This document shows positions 1-11,382 of a stretch of DNA of 64,000 nt, piece after piece (position 1 is the first letter of the stretch; each line of letters begins with the position of its first letter). The stretch lies in NCBI RefSeq assembly GCF_030272615.1, contig NC_081406.1, forward strand, positions 263,592,624 to 263,656,623. The letters run 5' to 3'. The stretch comes from Cryptomeria japonica. Lineage: Eukaryota; Streptophyta; Pinopsida; Cupressales; Cupressaceae. The translations under genes and the position numbers were made by a program. The notes beneath the pieces are model-generated. The model made no database searches. It was given only the letters and a program-made list of their open reading frames with translations, and was not told where the DNA came from.

Positions 1-772
1 ACTGTGAACTCCTTATGCTATAAAACTTCAGGGCAAGGGAGGATGGATTATATGAATCTCCCTCTCCCACTCTTGTTGTTGTAGCCTGGATTTTACCCTT
101 ACTAAGGATAATGTCCAGGAGCATAAACAAGAGTCGAAGGACTGAGGTTTTATGGCAGGAAGGACCTCTTGGCAACTCTGCTTTATCCTAAGCATATCTG
201 GTACTTAGAATTTTGTCTCTAAAATTTACTATTTTCTAAAAATTTAGGAGATGTATTCTTTGGAAATAATTTTAGGTTTTATCAGGCAATAAACTATCGA
301 CTGATACAAATGGCAAGATAATACTAACATAATTGTCAAGCTGTAGAGCAACTGACATTGCAGGTCGAACGGGTTGTTACTAACAAATTTGCCGAGTGTT
401 TGAATAACTATTATTGCAGGCTACCAAGTGATCTTGGGCAATCTTGGAGCAACTTTGAATCACTATAGAACAACTACAACATTAAATAGGAGAGGGAGCA
501 TTTGGCTAATGAAAACATTTCTTTCTGGGTTTGTAAGGGAAGGAAATATTAAAAACCTTCCCACCTGATAACCCTGGCCTGGGGTTTTTTTTTCATGTAT
601 CAAAACTGGAATTTATCTAGAAATATGTTGGACTTTGGTCTCGGGCTAGGCCGGAGGTTTTCTTGACTCCACTCTTTCCTACCGGCGCCCGCATGAGTGG
701 AGTTATGTATAATTTCATAAATAAATAATAAAATATCTGGCTTCGGCCTTTTACCGATCGAAAAAAAAAAAA
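1..772 (+). mobile_element. 3' end of a LINE (truncated by window edge)
   Basis: No ORF is visible. The segment ends in a run of about 13 A (760-772) preceded by TAAATAATAAAAT, and a GC-rich stretch (about 640-690) resembles the 3' untranslated region of plant L1-type LINEs. The coding part would lie before the window. Because it lies next to LINE E, it may be a second, independent LINE insertion. No target-site duplication can be checked since the 5' end is outside the window. Confidence 0.5.
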
Positions 773-1029
773 ATTAATATTTTGACATGTAAATGGTTGT
801 CAAGTTTAAGATAAAAGGTAAGAGATTTTGTTAACACACTTGCCATTACACTTCACTCCTTGTTTTATTTTAGAGTGCATCTCGGTATTAATAACACCAA
901 TACCCACCTTTATCTTTGTGTTTTAGACACATTTATAAGTAATATATCGGTGTATGAAATTTTGTTTATGATATTTTATATTAATTTTATTATTATATAT
1001 TTTAAAAAATTGGTTTCAAAATTTTGTGC
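773..1029. other. AT-rich spacer, nothing recognised
   Basis: Low-complexity AT-rich sequence between the poly(A) run and the foldback element. No ORF or repeat was recognised. Confidence 0.5.
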
Positions 1030-1395
1030 AAGGGGTTGAGCTTAATTGATTAAGAATTGAGTTCTCATTGTGGAGACCCAAGTTCAAATTTCAAAGGGAC
1101 ATCTCTTATGAAATTCTAAGCTGTGACTCTCGGTCTTTTATAATTGACTTTTAGTGTGGAGGTGGTTTCTAAATAAGTAGATTTCTAAGTTGCGACAAAG
1201 TTCATTTTTTTGCCCATTTGAGCATCCACGTTACAAACTTATTACAAATACACAACTTAGAAATCCACTTTAAACAACCAATGAAAGACCAAGAGTCACA
1301 ACTTAGAATTCTACACAAAGGTATCCCTCATGGAAGTTGAACTTGGGTCTCCACATTGAGAACTCAATGCTTCAACCAACTAAGCTCAACCCCTT
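1030..1395. mobile_element. Foldback / MITE-like inverted-repeat element
   Basis: The left end AAGGGGTTGAGCTTA (from 1030) is mirrored by TAAGCTCAACCCCTT ending at 1395. The arms continue inward for roughly 170 bases each with a moderate number of mismatches (for example GTGGAGACCCAAGTTCAA on the left against its complement TTGAACTTGGGTCTCCAC on the right), leaving a short central spacer. There is no coding capacity. This is the structure of a foldback or MITE DNA transposon. I could not find a clean target-site duplication, so the superfamily is undetermined. Confidence 0.7.
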
Positions 1396-1746
1396 AGACT
1401 ATTTTGATTTTTTAAATTTTAAATATATTTATAGATGTGAAAGTGATTGAATTTTAAGTTTTTAATTTAAATTTAAATTAAATTTTGATTTTTGTCTTAT
1501 AAATTAATTTATCACATATTTATATGTATTCATGTGTTATGTTATTACATCTAAAAATAGTCATAATTGGTTTTAAGAGCAGACAAAAGAATTTAAGAAT
1601 CTCCTACTTATCAATTTAAGAATCATTAGAAGAGAAGACCACTTATATAAGACGAACTTATTGTAGTTTGTTTCCACAGTGTCTTAAGTTCCAAGCAACT
1701 TACCTTTTTAAAAGTTGATGTTTACCATAGTTTTGTCTTGATATAG
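1396..1746. other. AT-rich flank, nothing recognised
   Basis: AT-rich sequence with no ORF, repeat or RNA gene recognised. Confidence 0.5.
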
Positions 1747-1893
1747 TCTAGGTTAGTTTTGTTTCTATTTGATGTTATTTATGAATCTTGAGTAAGCAAG
1801 AATCTTATTTTCTTGTTGTTTTATTATAATCTAGGTTAGTTTTGGTTCTACTTTAATGCTATTTATGAATATTGACTAAACAAGAATTCGATG
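1747..1893. repeat. Degenerate direct repeat, about 83-bp period, 2 copies
   Basis: Two copies begin with TCTAGGTTAGTTTTG, at 1747 and 1830. Both share a downstream block reading TTATTTATGAATxTTGA and then AAGCAAGAAT or AAACAAGAAT. The copies differ by several substitutions. No function is assigned. Confidence 0.65.
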
Positions 1894-1945
1894 TTTAAGA
1901 CATCTTAAGCAATTATAGTGCATCTTTATTTTAATCTTGTTTACT

Positions 1946-1999
1946 TTAGACTCTTGATATTTGAATTTTAGGTTAGACTCTTGATATTTGAATTTTAGG
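1946..1999. repeat. Perfect 27-bp tandem duplication
   Basis: The unit beginning TTAGACTCTTGATATTTG is present twice in direct tandem (1946-1972 and 1973-1999) with no mismatch, so the duplication is recent or is maintained by slippage. Confidence 0.85.
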
Positions 2000-2216
2000 T
2001 TATTCTTGAAGCTATGGTATTTATTGTTAATGATTTAATTAGGTTTTGTTTTGGGGGAGTTTTTTGGAATGTAAAATTTGGATTAAGTTGTTAATTAGTG
2101 TAATTTGTTTTAGGTGGATCAAACAAGTTTGGGTTTGTTTTTAAGACATTAAGGTTACATATTTGTTTAAGTGGATTTCAAATATCAAATTTAAAATAAT
2201 TTTTTTCATAAATTTA

Positions 2217-2232
2217 ATATCTAGAGAAGTCA
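2217..2232. repeat. Left target-site duplication of LINE E
   Basis: ATATCTAGAGAAGTCA here is repeated exactly at 49294-49309, directly after the poly(A) tail of LINE E. A 16-bp duplication is typical of target-primed reverse transcription by LINEs. Confidence 0.9.
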
Positions 2233-2269
2233 ACTTAACATAAATTAAAAAAAATGGTCTGCTCTACAA

Positions 2270-3516
2270 ATGGCAGGAGCGAGAGTAAGAGCCAGTGCAA
2301 GTGCAGGACTAGGTGGAGAAGAAGATAGGAGATCGGGTGAATTCGAAGGGAGATGGTGGAATGAAGCAGAGGAGAAAGATTCAAAAAACTAACCTAGAAC
2401 AATCGGGAGAAGCATGATCATATTCCCCAATGGGTCTATGAAAGCGGGCGATGGGTGGATAAAAGCTTTGATCACAATTAGGCGTGGAACCTAAACCAAC
2501 GCAACACTTGGAATGAGAGAAACCCTAGATTACCAGAACAAAGGAGAGAACGACGCTGGGGGCATATAGATATCCCTATTCGAGATGAAACAGGAGAAGA
2601 GGACTCCCATGGATGCAACCACCAAAACAAAATCATCCACAAAACAAGACCCAAAGGGAGAATCGAGTAGAAAAACACGAACAACGTGGATGCCCTTAAA
2701 AAATAGATTCAAAAGAGGATGGAATGGGTGATTTAGGCAATCCTTTATTTCGGTGGTAGATATCTCAAACAATTGAAGAGCAAAATCCCAAAGGCGCCAA
2801 ATCACACTAGTAAAACATGGAAAGGGAAAGAAAAAATCAGAGATGATGAGGGTCCATCAAATAAAGATATCAATAATCTTGGGAAACCCTTGACCCTACA
2901 TCAAATCTCATAACAATCTCCATTGCGGAGAACAAGATCAAAATGATTAGGAAAAAACTCCAAGAAACTAGCCCTTTTTAAAATGGGGAGGAAGAATATG
3001 GGAAAATGAAAATCTAGCGGATTGGTGTCACAAACAATGGGGTGAAGACATCCAAATCAAATCCCTCATCAATGGATATTTCCTAATTAAATTCCAAAAT
3101 CAAATAGAAAAAGAGAGCCATAAACGAGGGTTCCTATTTTTTGGATGGGTCAAAAATGCATCTAATCAATTGGAGCCCAAATTCCAACCCACGAGTTCAT
3201 ACAATAGAAAAAAATGACATTTGGATATGCCACTATACTTTCCCAATAGAATACTGGGAGATCATAACTCTTAAAGAAATTTTTAATGGGGTGGGAACCT
3301 TCATCTCAGTTAATTCAATTTAGGAGGATAGAATTTGGGGAAGCTATGTTAGATTGTGTATTGGCATAGACCCTCAACAAAACTTGCCACAAAATATAGA
3401 AATCGGTGGGGATGGGAAGTCATGGAAACAAAAGGTGGAAAGGGAGGATCAGATGTTTTTATGCCCTAAATTTCAATCAAAGGAACACATAGGACTGGAT
3501 TGTGAATTAAGGACAC
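2270..3516 (+). pseudogene. LINE E ORF1, 5' part (nucleic-acid-binding protein)
   Basis: Degenerate reading frame with stops and shifts, starting near ATG 2270. The stretch 2965-3320 matches the DUF4283 pattern of plant LINE ORF1 proteins: a Trp-centred start, INGYFLIKFQ, a HKRGFLFFGW-like block, then NWSPNSNP and FPIEYWE. At 3462-3506 a CCHC-like knuckle follows (CPKFQSKEHIGLDC, with the second Cys replaced by Phe). ORF1 proteins bind the LINE RNA. The frame is cut at 3517 by element B and resumes at 42907. Family assignment is by motif only. Confidence 0.7.
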
Positions 3517-5883
3517 TGTTACAAATATATGCTTTGTTGTCATCAATGTCAAACAGTTTGGTCTGGATGGGTTCTGATCTAGACATTAGTAGAGTTAGAT
3601 ACAATGTTGAAGTATTTACAATTGTGCTTTTGGACTGAAGGTCACTATGGATTGGTGCTTTGGTTTGGACTTTGATAGGTTGCATTGACAGTTGATCCGA
3701 TTAATATTTGTTGGAAGTCTGATCTTTTTGTGGTTAGGGTGTTGCTTGTTTTGGTCCAAACTTTTGCAATTGTGAAATGATATGATTGGTACATGTATTT
3801 GGGCTATGATATCAGAGTTAGACATAACAAATATTTTTGGTCTGGTGATAATGTGTGAAGTATTCTTTTGGTTCGGTGTTGCACGTTCAATTTTAGTTTT
3901 GGTCTAGATTATGTTCTATGCATTTCATATTTTGGTCTGATTGTATAATTTGGGCCGGAGATGTGCATATACGATACAATCTTTCTTTTGGTTGACTTGG
4001 TGAGGATGTTTTCATTCTGGATTGGTATATATGTGATGATTTGTTGAAAAGAAATGGATTGATATGTGTGCACGAGTGTGGAATATAATAATGATTGAGT
4101 GTGCAACTTGATGTAAGCATGACGATGTGAGTGAAGTTACTACATTAGAAGTACAAAGGTGATAGTCAATATAAGAGATTTGATCTGGAGGCTTGGTGGT
4201 TCAAATATTTTAGGAAGGTCAGAGTTTGTGCTATAATAGAAACTATAATCAACATTCTAAGATGCTTTTATTCATACAATTATTTTTGTATAAGTTGTAA
4301 TTTTGTATCTTGCATTGTTGTTGTTAGCATTAGTCTGCAAGTCTTTGTGTTGTATCTCGCCCCAAGAGCAATTAGCCTTGGTATACAAGTCCAGAGCAAT
4401 TAGCTCCCTTTTTGTAAAACATTTCTATATAGTGGATCATTTATGTGAGTTGGTGTTAACCATGGTTTTTTCGAGTTTGGGTTTTCCACGTATAAAATAT
4501 TGGTGTTCATGTGTGATTTGATGATGTCCTCATTTAATGTTGTTTGAAGTGAATGCTTGGATAAATTTGTTAGATGGAAGATTGAAGTTTGGAATTTTAG
4601 TTAATGCTGATTCTGTTAGATAGTTCAAATAATTGGAAGACAACTGAGAGGGGGGGGGGGGGGGGGGTGAATCAGTTGTCACAGATTACCAGAACTATTA
4701 GCAATTTAAAACTTTAATATCGGAACCCAGATCATTAATACTGGAATAGCAGTTAAACCAATTAAGCATAAACAATAATCACATAATAAATACCATCCAC
4801 ATGACACCAAGATTTTTACGTGAAAAACCAAGTAAAGGGAAAAACCACAGTGGGAAGCCTACCCATAGTCAGATAATACTTTTGTAGTAAGTATGTGAAT
4901 TACAATTGAGGGGCCTGCACTTGCAGGAAGGCCAATAGCCTAGAGTGCACTGCTCATCACAAAAGGAGCCTCATTGATTACATATAAATCTAGACTACAA
5001 TTCAGAGAAGTGTTGAACTGCAAAAGATAACATCTCCTATGCCTGAGTACAGTTCTAGTTAAGCTCAATACCAGAGGAATAAATCCTCTTACATAAACCC
5101 AATTAGATCTCCAATGATCGACCAACTCCTCTGCCTGAATGATATTACATTATTCGCACATTACATTCCTTGACCATGACCTCTAACCATAACCATGATG
5201 ATCTACAATGAGATCTTACATCTATATATACAAACCCTCGACCATAAACAATTAGGTCGGCCACCAGACAATAAACCAATTACATAATTACAAACCATGT
5301 CGGCCTTATACCAAACAAATAATATTCAACACACAAGACATCCTAGAAATACATCGAGAGGTCCAATCCACAAGTTACATTAAAGTCGGTCCACAACCTA
5401 GATCATCTGGAACCCAGTATAGGTACACATGCTACAACAATGATCTCAATCCGCCAAGTCTCGAACATGATCACCAACAAAATCCTGAAACTCCACTAGA
5501 AGCTGCACCAACACCACTTATTCATTTCGTCAAAGATCTTTATCAAAAGATCTGTCGGTGAAACCCTCGCTAGAACCAAAAACTAAGCTTCTAAGAAAAT
5601 AAGATAGCATCCGATCACCAGGCCAAAACCAACTAACCAAATATGAGCATGAGTATCATGAACAAGACAATTCCATCACCAAACTATACCAGAGCCTACC
5701 AGATCATGTCGGATCCAAATCAACCAAAAACCACACAACCTACCGGGACCAGAAGGATATCGGTAAAGCATCCAAACAGCTAGTGTTGGCATCAATGACA
5801 AAACATCAATGCAACACATAATCAATTCCACCAAATGGCCAACAGATTCACCCCCCCTCTCAACATCCAGTGTGTGTTCATTA
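3517..5883 (+). repeat. 5' LTR of element B (split by solo LTR D)
   Basis: LTR sequence is 3517-4613 and 5850-5883, about 1.1 kb, broken by D at 4614-5844 plus its second GATTC (5845-5849). It aligns along its length with the 3' LTR at 34819-42901 once D and C are removed. A G-rich to CCAC motif (about 4458-4500) and the CACCCCCCCTCTCA tract near the end are shared with the other copia LTRs of the window. Confidence 0.85.
4614..5844 (-). mobile_element. Solo LTR D, F-family, reversed
   Basis: 1231 bp with ends TGTTAG and CCAACA and a perfect 5-bp duplication GATTC (4609-4613, 5845-5849). Read on the minus strand it starts TGTTGGCCATTTGGTGGAAT, close to the LTR of element F (TGTTGGCAATTTGGAGGAAT). 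A run of about 17 G at 4650-4668 is the complement of the C-run found near the end of every copia LTR here. There is no internal region, so this is a solo LTR left by LTR-LTR recombination after insertion into B. Confidence 0.88.
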
Positions 5884-5901
5884 ATTGCTATCAAAACAAG
5901 G
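5884..5901 (+). other. Primer binding site of element B (degenerate)
   Basis: ATTGCTATCAAAACAAGG follows the 5' LTR directly. It matches the iMet-tRNA primer site TTGGTATCAGAGC seen in A with a few substitutions. Confidence 0.75.
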
Positions 5902-5953
5902 TTCCTGTTGAGTAAGCTTAACTGCTTGAGGTAGATCCGGAGTCTTCAACACT

Positions 5954-6952
5954 ATGTTTGAAGAAGAGATAAATGACATGGATAATTTAGATCAAGGTGA
6001 TTGGGATGATGTTGAAGGAGTTGGTCATATGGAAGGAGAATTGACATCTTCATTGGTTGATTTGGATGAGTGCAAAGACAAATGCAAGAAGGCAGTTGAG
6101 AAGATTTCTTTCTTAAGTTGTTTATTGGACACAGGAAAAAATGCTATTAATGAATATGAAACAAAGCTTGATGAGAAGACTAGAGAATGTTCGAAATTAG
6201 AAGAAATGTTGAATCTAAAAAAGGAACTCAAAGATGCAAAATATTAGGTTAGTAATGTATTAAGTCTAAAAGGTGGAAAAGAGGTACGAGAATCTATCTT
6301 ACGATTTCATAATAATGAAGAATTTGGTGAATGTTCGAAGACCAATCAAGAAAAGAGTAAAGGAATGAAGAATGTTGATGAAGATAAGAAGAATTTCATG
6401 CCTAACTGGAATTTCAGGAAGTCTGCAATTAATTGGAGACCTCCTCCTGTTTCTTCTAGGTATTTATCTTTCAAAGGAAAATGTTTTTCATGTAATGGAG
6501 TAGGGCACAAAGCAAATGAGAGTAGAAATCAGATAAGGGGTTATTCTTTTAATGAAAATGTCATTATTGTGACAAGTTCAATGACAAGGCTAGTGAATGT
6601 AGAAGCAGGATGAATGTAAACATATATGTTATATCTTTTAATAGATATTTTTATGTTTGCAACGGATATGGGCACAAAGTTGTTGAATGCAGGATGAATA
6701 AGAACTTAAGAAGATATGTGAACATGAAAACGGTGTAGAATGGTCAAGTATGATATAATTGTAACGTTGTTGGGCATATTGCAAAATTTTGTAAAAATAA
6801 TAAAGGAAAGGCTATTGGTCTGGGGAGTGCAGTGGATTCTAAAAGAAAAGGAAAGCTATTGTGGGTGAATAAATCTGATGAGAAGACCGAAGAAAATGTT
6901 GTAGGTGGTTCAACACCCACTGTGGATGCATTTCCCTCTTCCGATAATTAAC
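5954..6952 (+). pseudogene. Element B gag-like protein with four CCHC knuckles
   Basis: Start ATG 5954. An acidic N-terminus leads into a Glu/Lys/Leu-rich coiled-coil-like region (about residues 35-95), then a linker and four knuckle units at roughly 6484-6800: CFSCNGVGHKANES (last Cys to Ser), CHYCDKFNDKASEC (His lost), FYVCNGYGHKVVEC (first Cys lost) and YNCNVVGHIAKFC. The reading frame changes between units and has several stops. Gag packages the RNA. The arrangement matches gag of element F (51385-52487) but not A or C, which have one knuckle. Damaged knuckles and shifts mean it is not functional. Confidence 0.65.
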
Positions 6953-7222
6953 TTAGACAATAGGGTCTGAGGGGAGATTTAATGAAAATATCTTTCGACC
7001 CCCTCTTTGTTTGGTGTTGAGTTTCTTCTTAGCATAGCAGATGTGTGATGATTTTTCAGAGGTTCTAAGAATATCTTGTGGTCTAGATGTGATTCTTGAT
7101 GGTTCGAGAAACAATGTATTATCTTTTTGAAGACCTAACTTGTGAGTATTTATTTATGTTATTTCAAGCATTTGTGCACTTGCGATTTGAGAAACGAAGG
7201 AGAGTGAAGGAGTGACAAAAGA

Positions 7223-8902
7223 TTGCATAGTAGTATGGTAAAAATTGTGAGTATAAATGATAAACCTAGACTTGAATATGATTTGAAACCCTTCATTCTG
7301 ATGGATGTAAATTTGGTTGGAGCATTTTTAGGTATTGATGATCATGTTATTCATAAGGATAATGCTTTTCAATACATTCATGTTGATATAGAGGAACATG
7401 ACCATGAGAAAATTAGGGCTTTCAGGTAGAGTCATTTGGTTTAGAATTTGCAAAGGTTGAAGAGTGAATTGGATAATCTAGGGCACAAGGGTTTGGACAC
7501 TTGGAATTATTTGTCATTGATTGATGATGAAGATGTTATAAGAATTGTTCTTAGTAGAACTCATGGTGAATATATCTAGCTTGATAGTTCGTATTTGATT
7601 TCGAAGGAGGTGTTGTGAATTGTGACAAGGTTGTGCGTGACTAGAGAAATTCTTGTATTAAAATTTGTGAAGAATGTTGAGGTGAATCGTTTGACCAAAG
7701 TAATTTCAGATGGAAGGGCATTAAAATTTGATACAATCAGGGATGTGGATGTTAGATATGCGGCAATGGGAATATCTTACAAAGTTCATTACAGAAATAA
7801 AGAAGGTTCTTGTACATCCACCAGTGTGTATGTGGCTTATTGGATGGTCAAGAAAAATGCAAAATTTGATCTATGCAAGATTCTATGATGACAATTGCTA
7901 GATAACATCAAAATGTCAAAAAGTGAGACATATCTATTCCAGTATGGTTTTCTAATTGTCTATTTAGCTTTCTATTTTTTGAATGCTTTACCTAGTGCTA
8001 AAAGTGTTGCATGGAGAAACAAAATGTATGTTGGGTCATAAATTAAGAGCTATTTAGATGGGTTGGATGATACTTCAAAAATGTGTAGAAATTTCTTTGT
8101 GAAGCTCAAGTGATTTAATTTTGAGGAATAGGATTTCTCTTAAGGATTTCTATGGGAATGATATTGTATTTTTAGTAGATAAAGATAATTACTTTTTGGA
8201 ATTTGTGGTTTTGAGAGTTTCTTGGACCTAACTTTGTTACCCTATGAGGTATCTAAATAGGAAAGTATGAGTTTAGAAATTTTTTTATTGAAGATGCCGA
8301 TGGATTCGAATGCAAAAAGGTTTGGAACAAGAGAGGTGATTTTAGGAAGGTTTGGAATGTTGAAACCAGAGAAAAGGGAAAAGAAATCAAGGAAGTTATC
8401 TATAGAGGCTACTGCCTCTAGTTCTAAAATTCAAAAAAGTGGAAAGAAGGTTTCGAAGAAGAAGGATATTGAGTCAGTAACTATTGACAATGATGATGAA
8501 GAAGAGGAGAAGAAGAAGATAGAACAAAAAGTTGTTCAAAAGTGGAAAGATTCTGATGATGATGATCTTACTGAAGAGAAGGTACTTGAAATGATCAGGA
8601 AGCTTGGTGGAGTGCAGTTTGTTGGTGATTCGTATCACAATCATTTTTTCAAAGAGAAAGATGTTATTGAAAAGGCATTTGTGAAGTATTTGGTTTAGAA
8701 TGATTTAGTTGCTACTGACATTGCTAATCTTCCTCCAAAGGAGCTTGTGGAAAGAATGGCTAAAAGAGATTTATAGAAACTAACTTGCAAGAAAAGATGA
8801 CTGGAAAATGTCAAAGATCACATCAGGGGTTGATCCTTAGTTTAATGAATTTCAAGAAATCAATGGAGGCCATTGAAATGTTGTACAAGTTCTATTTGAG
8901 GT
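7223..8902 (+). pseudogene. Element B second ORF, N-terminal part (not pol, unknown)
   Basis: A long decayed frame where pol would be expected. Readable blocks are 7223-7429 (motif VNLVGAFLGIDDHVIHKD), 7622-7888 (FDTIRDVDVRYAAMG), a hydrophobic FQYGFLIVYLAFYFLNAL segment near 7940, and 8267-8698 with a Lys-rich then Asp/Glu-rich linker (VTIDNDDEEEEKKKIEQ). No protease, integrase or RT motif appears. The frame runs into copia A at 8908 and continues in frame at 34201 after A and one duplication copy are removed. It resembles the unknown host-derived or PMD-like ORFs carried by some large plant retroelements. I do not know its function. Confidence 0.55.
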
Positions 8903-8907
8903 GGTCT

Positions 8908-10230
8908 TGTTGGACATTGTTGCTACTAGGATATTCTGGTGTCATTGATGTCAACATATTCCTATCATTTATTGCTTAGGTGATTGCAGATTGCTTTATT
9001 GGGATCTTGGTTGTTGTATGGAGTATTTCTAGTATCATTATATTCTTCTGTATTAGTTTTGGTGATCCAAAAATCTTAATTGATCATATCATATGATCAA
9101 GTTTGTAGTTTGTTTTTCTGATCAGTGCTTTGTAGAGTTCAATATTTCCTCCGGTATATTCCGGTATGAGCAGATCTCGAGCTGATATTTTGGGAGATTG
9201 TTTGGGATGGTCTTGTGTATCTTCCTTTCATATGGTTTGTGATTTGGTGCTCCACAAGTTATCTTTCTTCGTGGCAGTTGTTGTTGTTTGAGTACTCTTG
9301 AGTTTCAGATGTTGATCGATGAAGATTTGATAAGTGGTGTTGGTACAACTATTACCGATGATTCTAAAGTGCTTTCTGGTGTTTCCTAAGTATGCCCCAT
9401 TTGTTTTGATGATCCAGATTGATATTTGTGTGAGCTCTTGGTGATTTTGCTAGACCGGTGATGTTCTTCATGTTATGCGGTTTTCTTGATGATGTAGCGT
9501 GTTGCAGTTGATATTGGCATGATTACCGATGGTGATGAGCGTTTGGAAATTTGATTTAGGTCCATGTTATGTCATGCATATCATTATATTGGTTCAGTGG
9601 TCAATCTTTGTATCGTGTGATATAATTTTGTAATTGTGAGTTGAGGGTTTAGCCGACCTTTTTGTCAAGGTTGATGAATTGTATAAATAGGTGATATGGT
9701 CATGTAATTTGGGTATCGAGGTTATGTCTGCATTATCAGAGAGTGGTGTATGTGTGAATAAGTGATTCATCCTTCGACATTGTGATTGAGCAAAGATTGG
9801 TGTTGCAAAGTAGACAATTGTGCTTAACTGGAACTATCATTAGGCATTTGCAGATGCTATTATTGCAGTTCATTCCCTCCGGATTGTAGTTTGAATCTTG
9901 TTGTAAGTCAGTGAGACTTCCCTGAGGGTTGTATCCTTTGAGTAGTGAACTCTAGGCAGTGTTCCTAAATGCTGGTGCATTCCCCATTATAATATTTTCA
10001 CATACTACTACAAAGTATCATCTTATTGTGGGTAAGTTCTCACCGTGGTTTTTCCCTTAACCAGGTTTTCCATGTCAAAATCTTGGTGTTGTGTGTTGTG
10101 CTATCAATTTTCTTATCTTTGTTGTTGCTACAATTTATTTGATTTATATTTGTGATTGAGTTTGTAGATCCAATAGAAAACCAATTCACCCCTCCTCCCT
10201 CTCAGTTTTCTCTCATTAGTGTTGCCAACA
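8908..10230 (+). repeat. 5' LTR of copia A
   Basis: 1323 bp, TGTTGGACATTG to GTTGCCAACA. Contains TGTATAAATAGGTGATATGG (about 9678), a plausible TATA region, and the GTGGTTTTTCCC...GGTTTTCCA motif (about 10053-10080). It ends with a C-rich CACCCCTCCTCCCTCTCAG tract. Solo LTR G (58817-60098) is the same family. Confidence 0.9.
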
Positions 10231-10247
10231 ATTGGTATCAGAGCTAG
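10231..10247 (+). other. Primer binding site of copia A
   Basis: ATTGGTATCAGAGCTAG immediately follows the 5' LTR. TTGGTATCAGAGC is the classic plant copia complement to the 3' end of initiator tRNA-Met. Confidence 0.9.
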
Positions 10248-10286
10248 ATCCTCTAAAAGAAGCTTAACCACTTGAGGAGATCCAGG

Positions 10287-10623
10287 ATGGTAACTGGAGG
10301 TGTTATCTTTAAGAAGGAGAGTCTGAGATTTGATGGAAGTAACTATGCTATATGGAAGAACCAGATGGAGGTGCACTTGAGATTTCTTGGAGAAGATTAC
10401 TAGAAGGTTACAAAGAATGCCTATTATCTTCCTCAGAATGGATCGGTTACTGCAGATGAGACTAAGGAAGCTGAAAATAACATTAGAGCAAAGGAATAAT
10501 TGTTGAGTGCCCTGACTTATTCATAGATGTCAAATGTAATGGGACTTCAGACTGCACATGAGATTTGGGAGAAGCTTGAAACCTTGTATGAAGGAGATAA
10601 ACAAGTCAAAGTTGCTAAGTTGT
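10287..10623 (+). pseudogene. Copia A gag, N-terminal fragment
   Basis: ATG 10287 opens a copia gag N-terminus with FDGSNYAIWKNQMEVHL and ending IWEKLETLYEGDKQVKVAK, the usual start of UBN2-type gag. It has stops at 10401 (TAG), 10497 (TAA) and near 10535 (TAG) and an extra T near 10500. The reading frame stops at 10623 where U inserted; the next codons (QSLKGKYEML) are found at 30089 after the duplicated AGTTG. This gives the exact insertion point. Confidence 0.85.
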
Positions 10624-10763
10624 TGTTAGCAACACATATAAAAATTTCCATTTCTATATGTTTCCTTGCTTGAGTAATGCCCTGTTGGATCCGTTGGTCA
10701 AGTTATTGGTTTAAAATTCCTCATGTAATCCGATCTTTATTATGTTGTTTAAGTTTCACTGCA

Positions 10764-10816
10764 TTGAACTTGAACCTTGAACTTGAACCTGTTTTGGTTC
10801 AAGGTTCAAAGTTCAA
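10764..10816. repeat. Hairpin of GGTTCAA repeats, copy 1 (element U)
   Basis: Left arm of TTGAAC-type repeats (10764-10789), short loop TGTTTT, right arm GGTTCAAGGTTCAAAGTTCAA-like (10796-10816). The arms pair almost fully. Each arm is itself made of repeats of 6-7 bases, so the strand can fold in several registers. It lies upstream of the long ORF of U and could be a regulatory or terminal hairpin. Confidence 0.8.
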
Positions 10817-10892
10817 TGGGCGTTATTTTAAAAAGTTTTTCTTCTTACGCCGTTTTAAGTCTTCACTAGTCCTTGTTGGCATTTTACATTCG

Positions 10893-10932
10893 TTGAACCT
10901 TGAACTTGAACCTTTTTGGTTCAAGGTTCAAA
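10893..10932. repeat. Hairpin of GGTTCAA repeats, copy 2 (element U)
   Basis: A second copy of the same design: left arm TTGAACCTTGAACTTGAACC (10893-10912), loop TTTTT, right arm GGTTCAAGGTTCAAA (10918-10932). It lies about 100 bases after copy 1. Two copies of the same hairpin argue against chance. Confidence 0.8.
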
Positions 10933-11382
10933 TCTCAAGATTTGTCATGTGTATGATTTGTGTCGCGATTGCTTTGCAAGGTTCAGAATTTGATGTCTAG
11001 GCTTCTTGGAGATCATGTGACTTGGCATGAGGTGGTGGCATAGATTTTAAGATTTGACAAACGGCGGCAGAGGAGAGGAATATTCTTTCTTTTATGAATT
11101 GAAATCTGACATTTATAGCAAGTATGGTGTGAGGATCTGAAGTGTCAGATATGAAGTGACTTAACATTGAAAGCATGCTCCAGTGCAATCATTTCAAAGT
11201 AAGGTCACACGAACGAAGAGTAATGGGGACAGTTCATGGTAATCATGGGTAAGATTTTCTCGGCTTTAAAATTAAGTAGTTGTCATATCGAGACTATCAT
11301 TTTCTTTGGATAAGTTTTAAGAAGAAGTTTTTTTTGGAGCGGGAAAAATAGACTACTGTAGACACCCAAAATTGTCCAGTCT

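Noticed and set aside
10677-11000. Plus-strand 107-codon ORF in U
   Set aside because: It is made mostly of translated TTGAACC/GGTTCAA hairpin repeats; no protein-like features.
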